A stretch of DNA of 64,000 nt from Pseudoscleropodium purum (GCA_963969395.1 OZ017803.1:496001-560000), one strand, 5' to 3'; positions 37,018-49,029 are shown, counted from the stretch's first letter. Notes: a model not told the origin generated them from the letters alone. Translations and numbers: made by a program.

Positions 37018-37995
37018 ATGGGTGACGTTTCTGCTATCTAGATGAATGACGTCTTGGCCATGCTGCAGTAGTTGCAGCAAGAAAACGCCAATCTGCGAAA
37101 TACTTTGGAACAACTTCAAGTTGCCCACGCTCTAGTCCATATTTCGGCACCAGCGACAAATCCAATTCTGCCGGCGCCAAAGGAGCCTCGAGTAAGTTTG
37201 CCAGACAAGTTCGATGGGAACCGAGCAAAATTTCGAGACTTTGTGAATCAAATTCGACTTGTTTTCCGCCTTCAACCCCAAAAATATCCAACCGCAGAAA
37301 TATAAGTTGGGCTCATTGGAACCTTGCTTACCGGAACTGCGTTATCGTGGTTCTCGCCATTGTTGGAAAAAAATTCTCTACTTTTGGCAAACCTCGATCA
37401 ATTCTTAGAAGAATTCAATAATACTTTTGGAGAAAATGATCGAGCCCTCATAGCAACAACAAAACTTCGAACTCTACAACAACGATCGCGTACAGCCTCA
37501 ACATACGCTGCAGAATTTCGACAACTCGCTTGCGACGTAGAGTAGGACGACAACGCTCTCATCAGCGCGTTTCGATGGGGACTGCGTGACGACGTAAAAG
37601 ACTTGCTATTGAACTTGCCCAGACTGACCACTCTATCTGAGGCCGTGACTCAAGCAGTTAATTGCAATAATCGACTGTTTAAGCGCCGACAAGAGCAACG
37701 ATCAACACCTGAATTTTATCGAGCAGAGTATGCAGCTCCAACTCGCCAAACATCTTCAAGTGTGTCAATGCCAGAGCCCATGCAAATCGACGCCTCAAGA
37801 GTCAAGAGATTGACTCAAGAAGAAAAAGATCGACGTCGAAAGGAAGACTTATACATGTATTGTGGAGGAAAGAACCACCGCGCACACAACTGTCCTGCGA
37901 AGGTTGCAGTTTCAAAGCCGCACAAATTTCGATACACCTCAAGCACTTCCGAGCCGAGATGCGAAGAAATGAACTCGGGAAACGACATCAGCTAG
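37018..37995 (+). pseudogene. gag: Chromovirus gag, interrupted by four stops
   Basis: Starts at ATG 37018 (MGDVSAI). The frame continues to 37995, broken by TAG 37039, TAG 37069, TAA 37303 and TAG 37543. It has a coiled-coil-like N-terminus, the retrotransposon gag core (LPDKFDGNRAKFRDFVNQ, then TALSWFSPLLEKN) and a C-terminal zinc knuckle. In the knuckle the first cysteine is replaced by tyrosine (YMYCGGKNHRAHNC), which a TGC to TAC change would explain. All four stops are one C-to-T change away from glutamine codons. The capsid would package the element RNA. Confidence 0.85.
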
Positions 37996-37997
37996 CC

Positions 37998-40900
37998 ACA
38001 ATAGGGACCGTGCGACTGGCAGATATTGTCAAGTCATCAGGTCCTATCCTATCCTCTAAAGCCTCTCCATGTTTTGATATTCCACTTAAAATAGATTTTT
38101 ATCCGCATATCATAGAGGTCAAAGCCCTGCTAGATTCCGGAGCCTCTGCCTGTTTTATTGATAAAGACTTTGTAGAACAACATAACCTTCCTGTAATTCC
38201 TAAAAAATATTCTGTTGCAGTAGAAGTTATCGATGGTAGACCCTTGATCTCGGGAGATGTCACACATGAGACTAAACTCTTAGACATCAGCCTAGAAGGA
38301 CATCAAAGCACCGTTGTTTTCAACGTCATCAGTTCCCCTTCTAATCCTCTCATTTTAGGCCTTTCTTGGCTAGATAAAAATAATCCTGATATAGATTGGA
38401 ATAAGCGAAAGCTAACGTTCCAAACTACACCTAGATATCCTGTAGTTGCCCCAAAACTTCATTCACATCAAGTACAAGGGACTAAGGCTAAAACACCATT
38501 GATGGTCGGAGCCCGAGCTTTTATGAGAGTTGTAAAGAAGGGGAATACGTTTGAAGTGTATACAATTCCGATGCCTCAACCCTTTCAAGGATCAACCGAA
38601 TTACCAGCACAATATGAGCAATATCGGGACGTATTTGAGAAGAAGAACGCCGATACACTTCCTCAACATCGACCGTACGATTGCGGCATCGAACTACAAG
38701 AAGGTGCGCAACTGCCATTTGGTCCAATCTACGGTCTCTCCCAAAACGAACTTGCTGCGTTGCGAGATTACCTAGACGAAAATCTTGCAAAGAATTTTAT
38801 TCGGCACTCCAAATCACCGGCAGGAGCTCCTATCTTATTTGTGAAGAAAAAAGATGGTTCCCTTCGAATGTGCGTGGATTATTGTGGACTGAACAAAGTC
38901 ACGATCAAGAATCGGTATCCATTACCGCTCATCTCCGGACTTCTCGATCAGCTTGGCCAGGCAAAAATCTATACTAAGATTGATCTTCGTGGAGCGTACA
39001 ACTTAGTACACATCAAGGAAGGTGACGAATGGAAGACTGCGTTCCAAACAAGGTATGGACATTTTGAATACAATGTCATGCCATTCGGTCTTACCAATGC
39101 ACCTGCTATCTTTCAACAATTGATGAACGATATCTTCCTTGAATTCTTGGACGATTTTGTGGTTTGCTACCTTGATGATATTCTCATCTACTCGAAGAAC
39201 GAAGAGGACCACAAAAAACATGTTCAACTAGTGTTGGAAAAGCTGCGCAACGCTGAACTATACGCCAAGTTCGAGAAGTGCATTTTCCACCAACCCCAAG
39301 TCGAGTTCTTGGGCTACATTGTTTCTGGAGAGGGTCTGTCCATGGATCCAAAGAAGATCCAAACGGTGACCGAGTGGAAGAAACCAGCAACCATTCGAGA
39401 CGTTCAATGTTTCCTGGGATTCGCAAACTTCTATCGAATCTTCATCCAGAACTATTCCAAGATTGCTGCTCCGTTGACTCGATTGACTTGCAAAGACAAG
39501 CTTGAGTAGAGTACGGAAGCAGGCCAAGCATTTGAAACTCTGAAGAAGGCATTTACAACGGCGCCTATCTTGACACATCCTGACTTTCAAAAGTCGTTCT
39601 TCCTAGAAACGGATGCTTCTGATTTTGCCCTTGGAGCGGTCCTCTCGCAATCTAGCAAAGACGGACGCCTCCATCCTGTTGCATTCCATTCAAGAAAGTT
39701 CATTGCCGCGGAGATCAATTACAAAATCCACGACAAGCAACTCTTAGCTATTGTTAATTCATTTCAAGAGTGGCGACATTTCCTCGAAGGAGCTCAACAT
39801 CCGGTTACAGTCTATACCGACCACAAGAACCTCGAGTATTTCATGTCTGCTAAGGTATTGAATCGACGACAAGCTCGTTGGAATATATCGCTTTCGCGCT
39901 TCTACTTTGTCATCACCTACCACCCCGGTTCCTAGCAAATTCGGTCTGACGCTCTTTCTCGACGAGCGTATCTTGCACCCAAAGAGGGAGACGCAGCTTA
40001 CGATCAGCAACGGTCTACTCTAATCAAGCCCGAACAACTCCAGCTCAAGGCTATGCGCACCACAACTTCGGTAGATACATCGTTTCTCCAAGAAATCCGA
40101 GTGAGTTTGCAATCTGATCCTTTGACCTTGAAACTCAAGAACAATGCTGGTAATCCCAACCTTGGAGAAATCCCAAGAATGGACTCTCAAATTCCTTATT
40201 CAAAGGTTGTAGATTTGGAATCTCCGAACCAACCTACGTCCAGTCCGCAGATCCGTAGATCATATGGAGGTGAGACACTCCGAGATGATTATGATCCAAG
40301 ATTCCAGTTCCAAGATGGGCTGCTATATTATCAAGGATTGCTTTATGTCCCTGAAGGCCCATGTCGGCTCCAAGTGCTCCAATCCCGACACGATTTTCCA
40401 TCGGCGAGACATTTTGGTTATAACAAGACCATAGAGCTCGTATCTCGGGATTTCTGGTGGCCCCAAATGTGAAAGGCCGTTAAAGAATATGTCACGACAT
40501 GTGACACTTGTTCAAGGTCCAAGATTCCTCGTCATCGGCCATACGGACTACTTCAACCATTGCCAATTCCTGAGAAGCCATGGACATCCATATCCATGGA
40601 CTTCATAGTGGATCTTCCGCCGTCCAAGACCTTTGATTCTATTTTTGTTGTTGTCGACCGGCTCACCAAGATGGCGTACTTTATTCCGTGTCACAAGACA
40701 GTTACCGGCGAAGAAACGGCAAAACTCTTTGTAGACAATGTCTACAGAATCCATGGCTTACCAGCCGATATTATCTTTGATCGTGGGACGCAATTCACAT
40801 CCAAGTTTTGGCAATCCTTGTTCAAAATCCTAGGGGTGGAGATCAAATTGTCTTTAGCATACCATCCTCAGACCGACGGACAAACCGAGCGCGTCAACCA

Positions 40901-41648
40901 AGTGTTGGAGCAGTACTTGCGCTGCACCATCAATTACCATCAAGATAATTGGACGGACTTATTGCCACTGGCGGAGTTTGCATACAACAATACATTGCAA
41001 GGGTCTACTTGACAGACGCCTTTCTTTGCAAATTACGGCCATCATCCAAAGTTTGATCAATTCAATCTCAACATCTCAGAGAATTCAGCTGCTACAGATC
41101 TTGCTACCCGACTATTTGATATCCAGAAGCAGATGAAAGAAAAACTTCTTGAAGCCTAGGAGCATCAGAAAACCAATGCAGATAAGTCTCGCAAGCAACA
41201 TCCTTTGATTTCTATTAGAGACAAGGTTTGGCTGCTCCGTCGAAATTTAAAGACTCAACGACCATCTGACAAACTTGACTACCGTCACCTAGGGCCATTT
41301 TCAGTTGCCAAACAAATCAACAAGGTGGCTTATCGATTGGAGCTACCTCCTTCTATGAAGATTCATCCCGTATTTCACGTCTTTCTCCTCGAGCCCTACA
41401 AAGAATCAACACTGCCAGGAAGGATTCAAGAATCTCTGCCTCCAATTGAAATCGAAGGTGAAGAGGAATTTGAAGTTTCAGAGATTCTTGACTCCCGCAT
41501 CCATCGACGACGACTTGAATATCTTGTGCATTGGCAAGGCTACGAAGTCAGCGAAAGAACATGAGAGCTTGCCTCTAATCTCAACAACGCCCCTGAAATG
41601 ATTCAAGAATTTCATCGGCAGTATCCGCAAAAACCAAGGAGCGTTTGA
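37998..41648 (+). pseudogene. pol: Chromovirus pol with C-terminal chromodomain, six in-frame stops
   Basis: One reading frame, shifted relative to gag and overlapping its end, runs to TGA 41646. Domains in order: aspartic protease (LLDSGASACFID, about 38128), reverse transcriptase (CVDY, then YLDDILIYSKN at about 39166), RNase H ([16 protein letters not shown], about 39606), HHCC zinc finger, integrase core (DFIVDLP, then FDRGTQFTSKFW, then the glutamate in NQVLEQYL), and a chromodomain (EFEVSEILDS, then EYLVHWQGY at about 41517) that defines the chromovirus clade. Stops are at 39507, 39933, 40470, 41010, 41157 and 41562. Each fits a single C-to-T or G-to-A change in a codon expected to be Gln, Trp or Arg, so this copy cannot make Pol itself. 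Confidence 0.92.
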
Positions 41649-41775
41649 GTTTAATGCGTCTGGACCAACACCAACACCAAGTTCTGCAAGATTTTTCTTG
41701 GTGCTGGTGCAGATGCAGAGACTTTGAACTAAAACGGTGGTAGTATCGACGAGGTAACAATATACTAGCTCAGTT

Positions 41776-42081
41776 TTGAGGGGACAGGCCTTCGAACTCA
41801 CGTCGGCCGAAAAAGTTGATAACATCGTAATCACCACCTCGCCGATGTCTCATGTTGTCATTCACACGGCCTTATACTTCAGTTTAGCAGCGCTACTATT
41901 TCTTACTGCCGTTGGACTCGCCACCATTCGCCGCCTTTTTGCCGCCAACATTTCGTCTAACGGTATTCTGTACACCGAACATTCTTTCCTTTTGTCGAAG
42001 TCACGTGAAGTCCCACGTGAACATTTTCTTTTCTATTCATGCTATTGGCCCACAGGTGAACTCGTGGAACTCGTTCCTTGA
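41776..42081 (+). CDS. Small open frame with one membrane segment, between pol and the right LTR
   Basis: A 101-residue open frame lies in the 440-bp stretch between the end of pol and the polypurine tract. It has one strongly hydrophobic segment (about residues 32-50, VVIHTALYFSLAALLFL) followed by basic residues. Chromoviruses normally lack a third gene. It could be chance, or 3' leader of the LTR region. I do not recognise a family. Confidence 0.25.
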   Translation: MRGQAFELTSAEKVDNIVITTSPMSHVVIHTALYFSLAALLFLTAVGLATIRRLFAANISSNGILYTEHSFLLSKSREVPREHFLFYSCYWPTGELVELVP

Positions 42082-42092
42082 AGGGGGGGTGA
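42079..42092 (+). other. Polypurine tract of the chromovirus
   Basis: TGAAGGGGGGGTGA directly precedes the right LTR; it is the expected primer for plus-strand DNA synthesis. Confidence 0.85.
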
Positions 42093-42730
42093 TGTCACGG
42101 ACGTGCCATACCGGGCCTTATCCAGTAGTTTCGTCCCTAATAGAGTCTCCACCGCCTTTGCAATAAGGATGCCTCTTAAGAACCTTCTCAAAAACGGTGG
42201 CCTAGTGTACAAGTTGTTTCCAATGATTCTAGTAGATTCCAATAGTCTTCATTAGTTTCTATTTGTTTTCGGAAGCTTCCATAAGCTTCTGGAAGGTTCT
42301 ACTTAGTTCTACTAGTTTTTGGAAGCTTCCACAAGCTTTCGGAAGGTTCCATTTGGTTCCACTAGTTCCCGGAAGCTTCTACAAGCTTCTAGAAGGTTCC
42401 ACTAGATCCTCCTAGTTTCCGGAAGCTTCCACAAACTTCCGGAAAGACCTACGAATGTTTCCAAAGGTTTCCAAGGCCTTATTCCGGAAGGTTCCTTAGT
42501 CTAGTATAAATAGAGAGTTGAGGGCCATTGTCCCTCACTCTCTTCAACACCAGTTGTACCCAGTCATTCTTTGACTTCATATTATCAATACATCTTCTAG
42601 TTTTCTCATCTTGAAGCACGTTCTGAGTCATGTGTGAGGAATCCCTTTACTTCTAGCTTGTTCTTGTCTTTGTTTGAGGTATCCCCTCAAATCTGATCTT
42701 GGTTCCGTCCAAGAGTTGTCGTCCGTAACA
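42093..42730 (+). repeat. Chromovirus right LTR (638 bp)
   Basis: Begins TGTCACGG and ends GTAACA. Contains the same heat-shock elements as the left LTR (42287-42299, 42387-42399, 42417-42429, 42482-42494) and TATA at 42505. Only four differences from the left LTR were seen, all transitions, meaning a recent insertion. Confidence 0.95.
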
Positions 42731-42735
42731 TATTG
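42731..42735 (+). repeat. Target-site duplication of the chromovirus, right copy
   Basis: TATTG, matching 35977-35981. Confidence 0.9.
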
Positions 42736-43085
42736 ATACCATATGAATTTGATATTATCACTTGGGTCACATCAACTTCAATCAATGACATGAGTTTGGG
42801 GCCAAAAATATGGTTATAAGTATTCCACATATGCCAACTCCTAGAAAAATATGTTTAGGATGTCAAGCTAGTAAACAATATAGACAGAGTTTTCTATGGC
42901 AATGCAAGCATTGAGCAACATGGCCTCTTCAACTAGTGCATATTGATTTGTGTGAACCACTACCAATCACTTCTACAAGTGGATCACAATATATTCTAGT
43001 TATTGTTGATGATTATAGTCGCTACATTTGGTTGTACTTTCTCAAAGAAAAATTTGGTACACTTCAAAGCTTGAGGGGGAGACTA
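42736..43085 (+). mobile_element. Decayed Ty1/copia element, right part (integrase start, polypurine tract)
   Basis: Continues the element split at 35981. A pre-integrase LGHINFNQ is readable at about 42753, then the integrase core start HIDLCEPLPI, SGSQYILVIVDDYSRYIWLY and FLKEKFGTLQS (42945-43070). The sequence then jumps directly to a polypurine tract TTGAGGGGGAGAC (43071-43083). Most of integrase, reverse transcriptase and RNase H is therefore deleted. A 3' LTR may start at TGTAGTAG (43090), but I could not pair it with a 5' LTR. Confidence 0.8.
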
Positions 43086-43089
43086 TAAG

Positions 43090-44269
43090 TGTAGTAGAAA
43101 ATGGTGTCATAATAAAAAATAGGGTCAATTTAATTCATTGGAGATAAATTTAGAAACTTATTAGATATACTCTGGGATTGGAAATATGTCACTATACAAT
43201 TTTATATAAAATAGTGTGGTTATAAATCCTTGAATTTAGAAATCAATAGAAAAAGAAGAAGGTGATGGACTTAGGATCCACCCAAAATTGTTTAATAGGA
43301 TCAATACTAGAATACTAATGTTGTACAAAGGATGAATGAAATTTTTTGCACTTTATGTGTACTTTTGAAATCTAGCACATGTATTGCAAGGGAAATGCCT
43401 TTTTGTTTTTATGGGGAAGAATTTGTTGGCACTCTAATAGTTCAATGGTGAAGAAATGGCACTTCTTTGGTTTTAGGATTTGCCTTCATTGGATCCTTGA
43501 CAACCTTTTGAGTTTTTTTGGATAGTGTAGGTGACTCCATTGTCCTCCTTATGCAAGTACAATCTTTATATTTAGGGTTTAGGGTTTAATGTTGCAAGCT
43601 AGATGTTTTTTTAGAAATTTTTTATCCTTGTGCATGTTTGGGAGGGACGGTTGTAGTTTATAGGTATTTATATGGTTCAAGTGTTAGGATACCTTCAGTT
43701 TTGGATTGTGGAGTTTGGCTCAAGGTTTTGATTTATGTTTCTAGAGTTTAAGATTTGATTGACCTTTGATGGTGTTAAAAATGTTGTATTGAAGTGTAGG
43801 TAGAGCAATTTTATTCAATCCTACTACCTTAAAGTACCACAATGAGTAAGACAAGCATAGAAATGGAATTTTTTCACTACCATGCTTTGTATATTCATCT
43901 CTTGATGCTACTACAATTTTGATTATATTTAATTAGAATTTTATATTGCACATCCAATGATTGCTCCTTCATTTCATGTTGTTCTTGGTTAGGGTTTATG
44001 GTTTCAACTTGTTTTGCAAATCTTGTAAATGATACATGGCATGAGGTTTAGAATTTGTTTTCAATTTTTGTTGGAATTCTAGTTCTTTGTTTGTTTGCAA
44101 TTTGTGTTGGAAATGTTATCAATGATCAATGTTGGACTTTTGATGTAATGTTTTTAGTTGCTCTAAATTTCTTTTATACATCCTACAAATGTTAACTTGT
44201 GACCAATTCATGGGATTTACAATGTTTTCCAGGGTCTATTTGACAACTTGCAAAGAGATTGTAGCAAAC
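43090..44269. other. AT-rich spacer, possible copia 3' LTR and flank
   Basis: No gene. A doubled plant telomere-type TTTAGGG occurs at about 43573-43590. The last eight bases (TAGCAAAC, 44262-44269) form the left target duplication of the large hAT-like element. Confidence 0.4.
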
Positions 44270-44282
44270 CAGGGTTGTCAAA
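44270..44282 (+). repeat. Left terminal inverted repeat of the giant hAT
   Basis: CAGGGTTGTCAAA, a typical hAT terminus (CAGGG start). It is followed by a GGACGTCC/GGACGGAC-rich block that also occurs just inside the right end (about 60037-60062). Confidence 0.9.
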
Positions 44283-44423
44283 TCGGACGCTTCAGGGTCA
44301 CCGGACGTCCCGGACGGACGGACAAAACGGATGGACGGACGGACTTGTCCAACCCTAAGCGGACACTTCGGGCAGGAAATTCTGCCCCTAATCAAAATTT
44401 TCCCTACTCCTGACCGGAAGTGT

Positions 44424-44488
44424 TTGACGTGGCTAGCCACGTTGCAATCGGCATGCGCCTTTTTGACGTGGCCAGCCACGTTGCAATC
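44424..44488 (+). repeat. Two subterminal copies of a palindromic motif
   Basis: TTGACGTGGCTAGCCACGTT, followed by GCAATC, starts at 44424 and recurs with one change at 44463. ACGTGGCTAGCCACGT is a perfect 16-bp palindrome. A candidate transposase or host-factor site. Confidence 0.6.
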
Positions 44489-44505
44489 AGCGCGCTGACG
44501 TAGAG

Positions 44506-44582
44506 GCGGGGACGTACTTAGGTTTGGGCGGGGACGTCATGGTGAGGCGGGGACGTACTTCGGTACGGGCGGGGACGTATTC
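44506..44582 (+). promoter_or_regulatory. Left subterminal cluster of the GCGGGGACGTACT motif
   Basis: Four copies starting at 44506, 44528, 44547 and 44569, spaced 19-22 bp, that is about two helical turns. The right subterminal cluster (59784-59925) has the opposite orientation, as expected for transposase binding sites at the two ends. Confidence 0.8.
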
Positions 44583-45283
44583 GTGTCTAGGCGTGTTTGG
44601 GGTTATTCTAAAGTCTTCTATATTATTTCTGAAAAGACAATGCTTTGCTGACCTTTTAATTACTCTACCTACTTTGATCAAAAAAGATATCTGAGTGAAT
44701 GTTTTGGTGCCCCATTTGTTATCCTCTAAAGTAAAATACTTTAATTACCAAACCATTGTTAGTCACTATTTATGGATGATCTCTTTTTTCTCCAAAGGAC
44801 CACACAATTTTATTTCTTGTTTTAAAAAAAAATAGAAAGTGATTGCTTTTATGGCCCCTTGGGCTTTGGTTACCTTAACTCCTGCTTTTGATAGAAAAAA
44901 AAAAGAAGTAGTCAATGCTTACATACACCACTGCTTTTATATTCCAATTATCTACAATTCTATGAATTCATTAAATTATTCATTTCATGAGAAATTAATA
45001 CATTTCACTTTCCTGAGTTTCCTCTTACAAAGTCATGGCTATGGACAAGATAATTCAAATGCATCACACAACATCAAGCTACAAGCAATATATATGCATG
45101 TTTCTTTGCGAAAAACACAAATAATCTGGGATTTCGTCCATACATAATCCGATAACATGACTATGAAAATGAGACTTCCAGACTTTGTCAACTTGTGCTC
45201 CTCTCATATTGTTACCTCACAACTTACTACTCATTCTTTACACATAGGTCATTTTAAGAATTGCCTACATGTCCTACGTGTGC

Positions 45284-48200
45284 TCATGGTTCGCCTACAT
45301 CTTTGAAACGACTTGATCGGCGAACTGCTTGAGTAGAAGGGCCTGCTCGCTCAACATGGCGAATGAGCAAATCGTCGTCATCCGGGGCTTTGTCACAGTC
45401 CTCGTCGTACTCATCATCCCCGTCTGCATAATCTTCACTTCCAACATGTTCATCTCCGTCTGTTTGTTGACCTTCAAACTCTGAGTTCTCATTGCGGACC
45501 TCCGTGATTCTATTTCCACCACTACGGTTCAACCGCAACATTTTGTGTCTTCTAGCATCTGGGTCCTCCGCATCAGAATTTATAACTGGGCCTCCAAGAA
45601 TCACAAATGCTGGGGTTGAGGATGTAGGTCCCGGAGTATAAGTCTGCAAAAATGGCAATACTTGTTGCTCAGCTAACCTGACTCCGACTCCACGATGCGG
45701 ATGTTTGCGAGCTATTGACACTGTGTCTCCATGGTCTCCATCATTGTTTCTTCCTCCACGACCACTACGACCACCACGACCACCACAACCACCACAACCG
45801 CGAGTAGTATATTGACCCACCGCATGGACTACAGTGCTTTCAGAGGGTCTACCATCTGCTCCGATATTGGGAGCATTATCCACTACGACATTTCCATCTC
45901 CCACTGAGCGTAACCCTTCTTGAAAAGATTTGGGACTGGAATTTCCAGATATATTCGGAGAAGAATGTTGCCGAGGGGGCACAAACGTACAATGCTCTTG
46001 CATTGTACTAGGAATTGCTACAGAAGAGGGTGGATGGATACGATCGACTCCTCGAGCGCCTCCTCTGTTCCGTACACGTTGGACATCAAATAGCCTCGGA
46101 ATATTACCAGTTGGTTCAATTATGTCGATGGTCTCGCTTGTCCTTGTATTTTCGAGGCTCGCTCTCAAATGTCTATGTACATCTGCGTTGACATTGTTAG
46201 GTCCGCCCAGCCTGTTGTCGCTTACAATCATTGGAGCATCCTCAATAGGCCCTTCATGGTCTAGAACTGTAGGGTTTGTGCCATTTCCTCCATTTCCACC
46301 ATTTCCACCATTTTCATCATCTCTATTTTCACGATTGTTTTGAGGTGGAGGAATGTCATCATCATTGTCTTCACCGTTGTCGTTGTCGTCATTTTGAACA
46401 TTGTCATCTCCAACTATGGCTTCATCCTCTTCTACAGGAAAAACAAAAGGATCTACTTCATTACCAATTTCATCTTCTTGTTCTTCCTGATGTATAGGAG
46501 ATGGACTAAGACGAGGATTGGGAGCCCAAGGTCCCCAAGCTTCATGACGAATGTTGTCTTCCATATCATCTTCTTCCCCGTAATAGTTTCTTGCTTCTTC
46601 GCGGTGGTCCATGTCTCGCCCCCAACCATGTGGGTTTGCTTGGGGTGCAGGTGGTGGCCGATTCGCTTCCATGTCGTCTTCTTCTTCTTCTGCCGCTAGC
46701 ATAGCATCAAATTCTCGATGGCGGTTAGGTTCATCGACTGGAATGGGTCCAAGTTCATCCGGATCCGAATCCTCTGATACGTTGTTCAAATCATACTAAC
46801 GAACTGGATCTGCTCCAGGTTTTTGACGAAGGACGCGACTGTTGGTATAAATGTACACCAAAGTCTCAGCCTTCTCCACTGCTAGACGATTTCTGTTCCT
46901 GTTGTGGACGAAGGAATACATACTAAAATTTTGTTCACAAGACGATGCTGAACATGTAAGGGCTAAAACACGCTTCGCAATTTTGGACAAGAAGCAATCT
47001 CCAATTGCTTTCCACCATCGATGTGGAAGTAACTTTGCTTCCCGAATGTCCAGTGATGCGTCAGGACTATAGGGTCCTTCACCCTCCACGTATTGCACAT
47101 ATTCTTGTATGACGTCATCAAAACGCACACCCACCACATCCTTCATTTTTTGAACAACCCGATGTAGTGCACGAAGGGCCGTTCCATCTTCCCTTAGAGC
47201 TGGGTTGTCCTTGATATAAGGATTCAACAATGCCCCAGCATAGTGCACGTCGGTAAAAAACATGTTCCACCTCTCCTCAAATGTCTCTTCCATGACCGTA
47301 GCTAGGTGATCCGGAAGGAAGAAAGGACCCTCTCTGAGCTGAAAAACATGTCGTCGCAACCTGTGCATTGTGATCCATGCCTTGCCCATAGCTGGTTCCC
47401 GTCCATCAAACACACGCAAGGCCTTCAAAACGTCTTCCACAATGAACACGTAATTTTTACACCTCTGCCAAAATGTTAAATCATCAATGGTATTCAGTAC
47501 GCACATTGCGTCCCTCTGGTTCTGCGGTCCGTTTTGCCTATTCCGAAGTGCTGCAACATAATTTTGGACTCGTGGTTGTCCTCCCAACTACTCCAAGACA
47601 GGTTTTAGTGTCACCAGTCGTCGCAACATGAGAAAGTGCGAAGCAAAACGAGTTTCAGCCGGTACTACAAGCTGCAAGTTTGGACTCAACTCCCGGAAAG
47701 TTGACATTGTTGCATGGTGATTTCTGATATAATTGCACACTGTCTTTGCCCTTGCTATTAAATCTTTGAAATCCGGCAACTTGGCCCAATCTTCAAGCAA
47801 CAAATCCAATGCATGTGCCGCGCACCCTTGCTTAAAGATGTGCGGATATGTGCGAACTACGTCATCCATTGCACCGAGCATGTTACTCGCATTGTCTGTA
47901 CAAATTTGAGTTACATTATTGGGACCCACTTTCTCGATGAAGGTTTTCAATTGGTCTGCTATATAGACCATTGTCTTGTTCTGCCCTGTAGTGTCGATGG
48001 ACCCCATAAACACATCACCTGCGGGACATGACATCATGACATTCATGAGAGGCCGTCGATTTACATCGTCCCAACCATCCGTGCAAATCGTTACCCCATA
48101 ATTTTTTACTGCAAAACTTGTTTTTGCAGATATCTCATTCTCAATCTGTAGCTTCTTCGGTTCAATCAAGTTTGTTCTCAATTGGTGGTACGAAGGTGGA

Positions 48201-48805
48201 GAATATTCAAATCGTGCCAAAGAAGTTGCCTTGACTGCCTCAATGAAAGCAGGATTTCTTGTAATGTTGAAGGGTACATTTGCCTCATAAAAAAAGCTTG
48301 CCCACTTTTCATCCAACTCTTTCCTCTTTGCAATGTTGAAGGCATCTACCATTTGTTGTTGACGTAATGATCTTGATCTTGTGAAATTCGATGCTGCTTC
48401 ACTGTTTGATGTTGGTAGTTGGTCTTCATTTTCATTTAGAACCTCCAAACGCCTTCTTCCCCCTCTTTCTCCTTCATTCCGAGCATGTTCGTTTATATTT
48501 TCCGTGGCAACATTTGGAGTTGCTACGGATGGATCGCTCGGAATTGATTCATCGTCATGTGGGTCCTCCAAATTTGTGCGTTGTGGAAAAAATCCAGCGC
48601 AGTTGGCAAATTTATGTCTCACCGCTCGAGGTATTTTGGAACACACTGCTCGCTCACTTTTTGCTTTATAACCGTAGTGTACAAAAGCACGCTCCCGTTT
48701 GTAAGCCGTTGTCCCGCCACAAAAGACACATGTGACTTTAGATCCATCAATAGAGAAATCATACCACGGTTCCCACTCTCTTGTGGTTTTTCGATTTGTC
48801 GCCAT
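45284..48805 (-). pseudogene. hAT transposase (BED finger, DUF659, dimerisation) with acidic tail, two in-frame TAGs
   Basis: One continuous frame from ATG 48805 to TGA 45284, broken only by TAG 47588-47590 and TAG 46796-46798. N-terminus: BED-type finger region (WEPW, CVFC, FVHYGYK). Middle: DUF659/RNase H core with TDGWDD and CTDNASNMLGAMDD, which supply two of the expected acidic residues, then AAHALDLLLEDW. After the first TAG comes the hAT C-terminal dimerisation region (HRWWKAIGDCFL, SSCEQNFSMYSFVHNRNRN). After the second TAG comes a tail of about 500 residues rich in Asp, Glu, Asn and Gly that ends SRFKDVGEP. The transposase would cut and paste the element through its terminal repeats. 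The stops suggest recent inactivation, or the second TAG is the normal end and the tail is spliced or separate. Confidence 0.85.
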
Positions 48806-49029
48806 CACAACTTACAAGTTGGAACTCCTCACTTGTGCTTGTATTGTCTTCTACAACTTTGTACTTGTAAAAGTAGTTAGCGTCGGTTCCCTACTTGAAC
48901 TGATTTTTACATCACCTCAGCCGAGAACCAAGGCCGCTTTCCACCCAATAAACTCTATCAAGAAGCTCTGAGAGGTCCGAGAATGATGAGGTCCAGGGGA
49001 AAACGTGCCTTTAGTTCTGCCTACTCGTC

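Noticed and set aside
44229..44251. CAGGGTCTATTTGACAACTTG just outside the giant hAT, resembling its terminus
   Set aside because: Only partial and disordered similarity to CAGGGTTGTCAAA, without a partner or target duplication.
46276..46497. His/Phe-rich frames on the plus strand opposite the acidic tail
   Set aside because: They are the reverse reading of Asp/Glu/Asn codons of the transposase tail.
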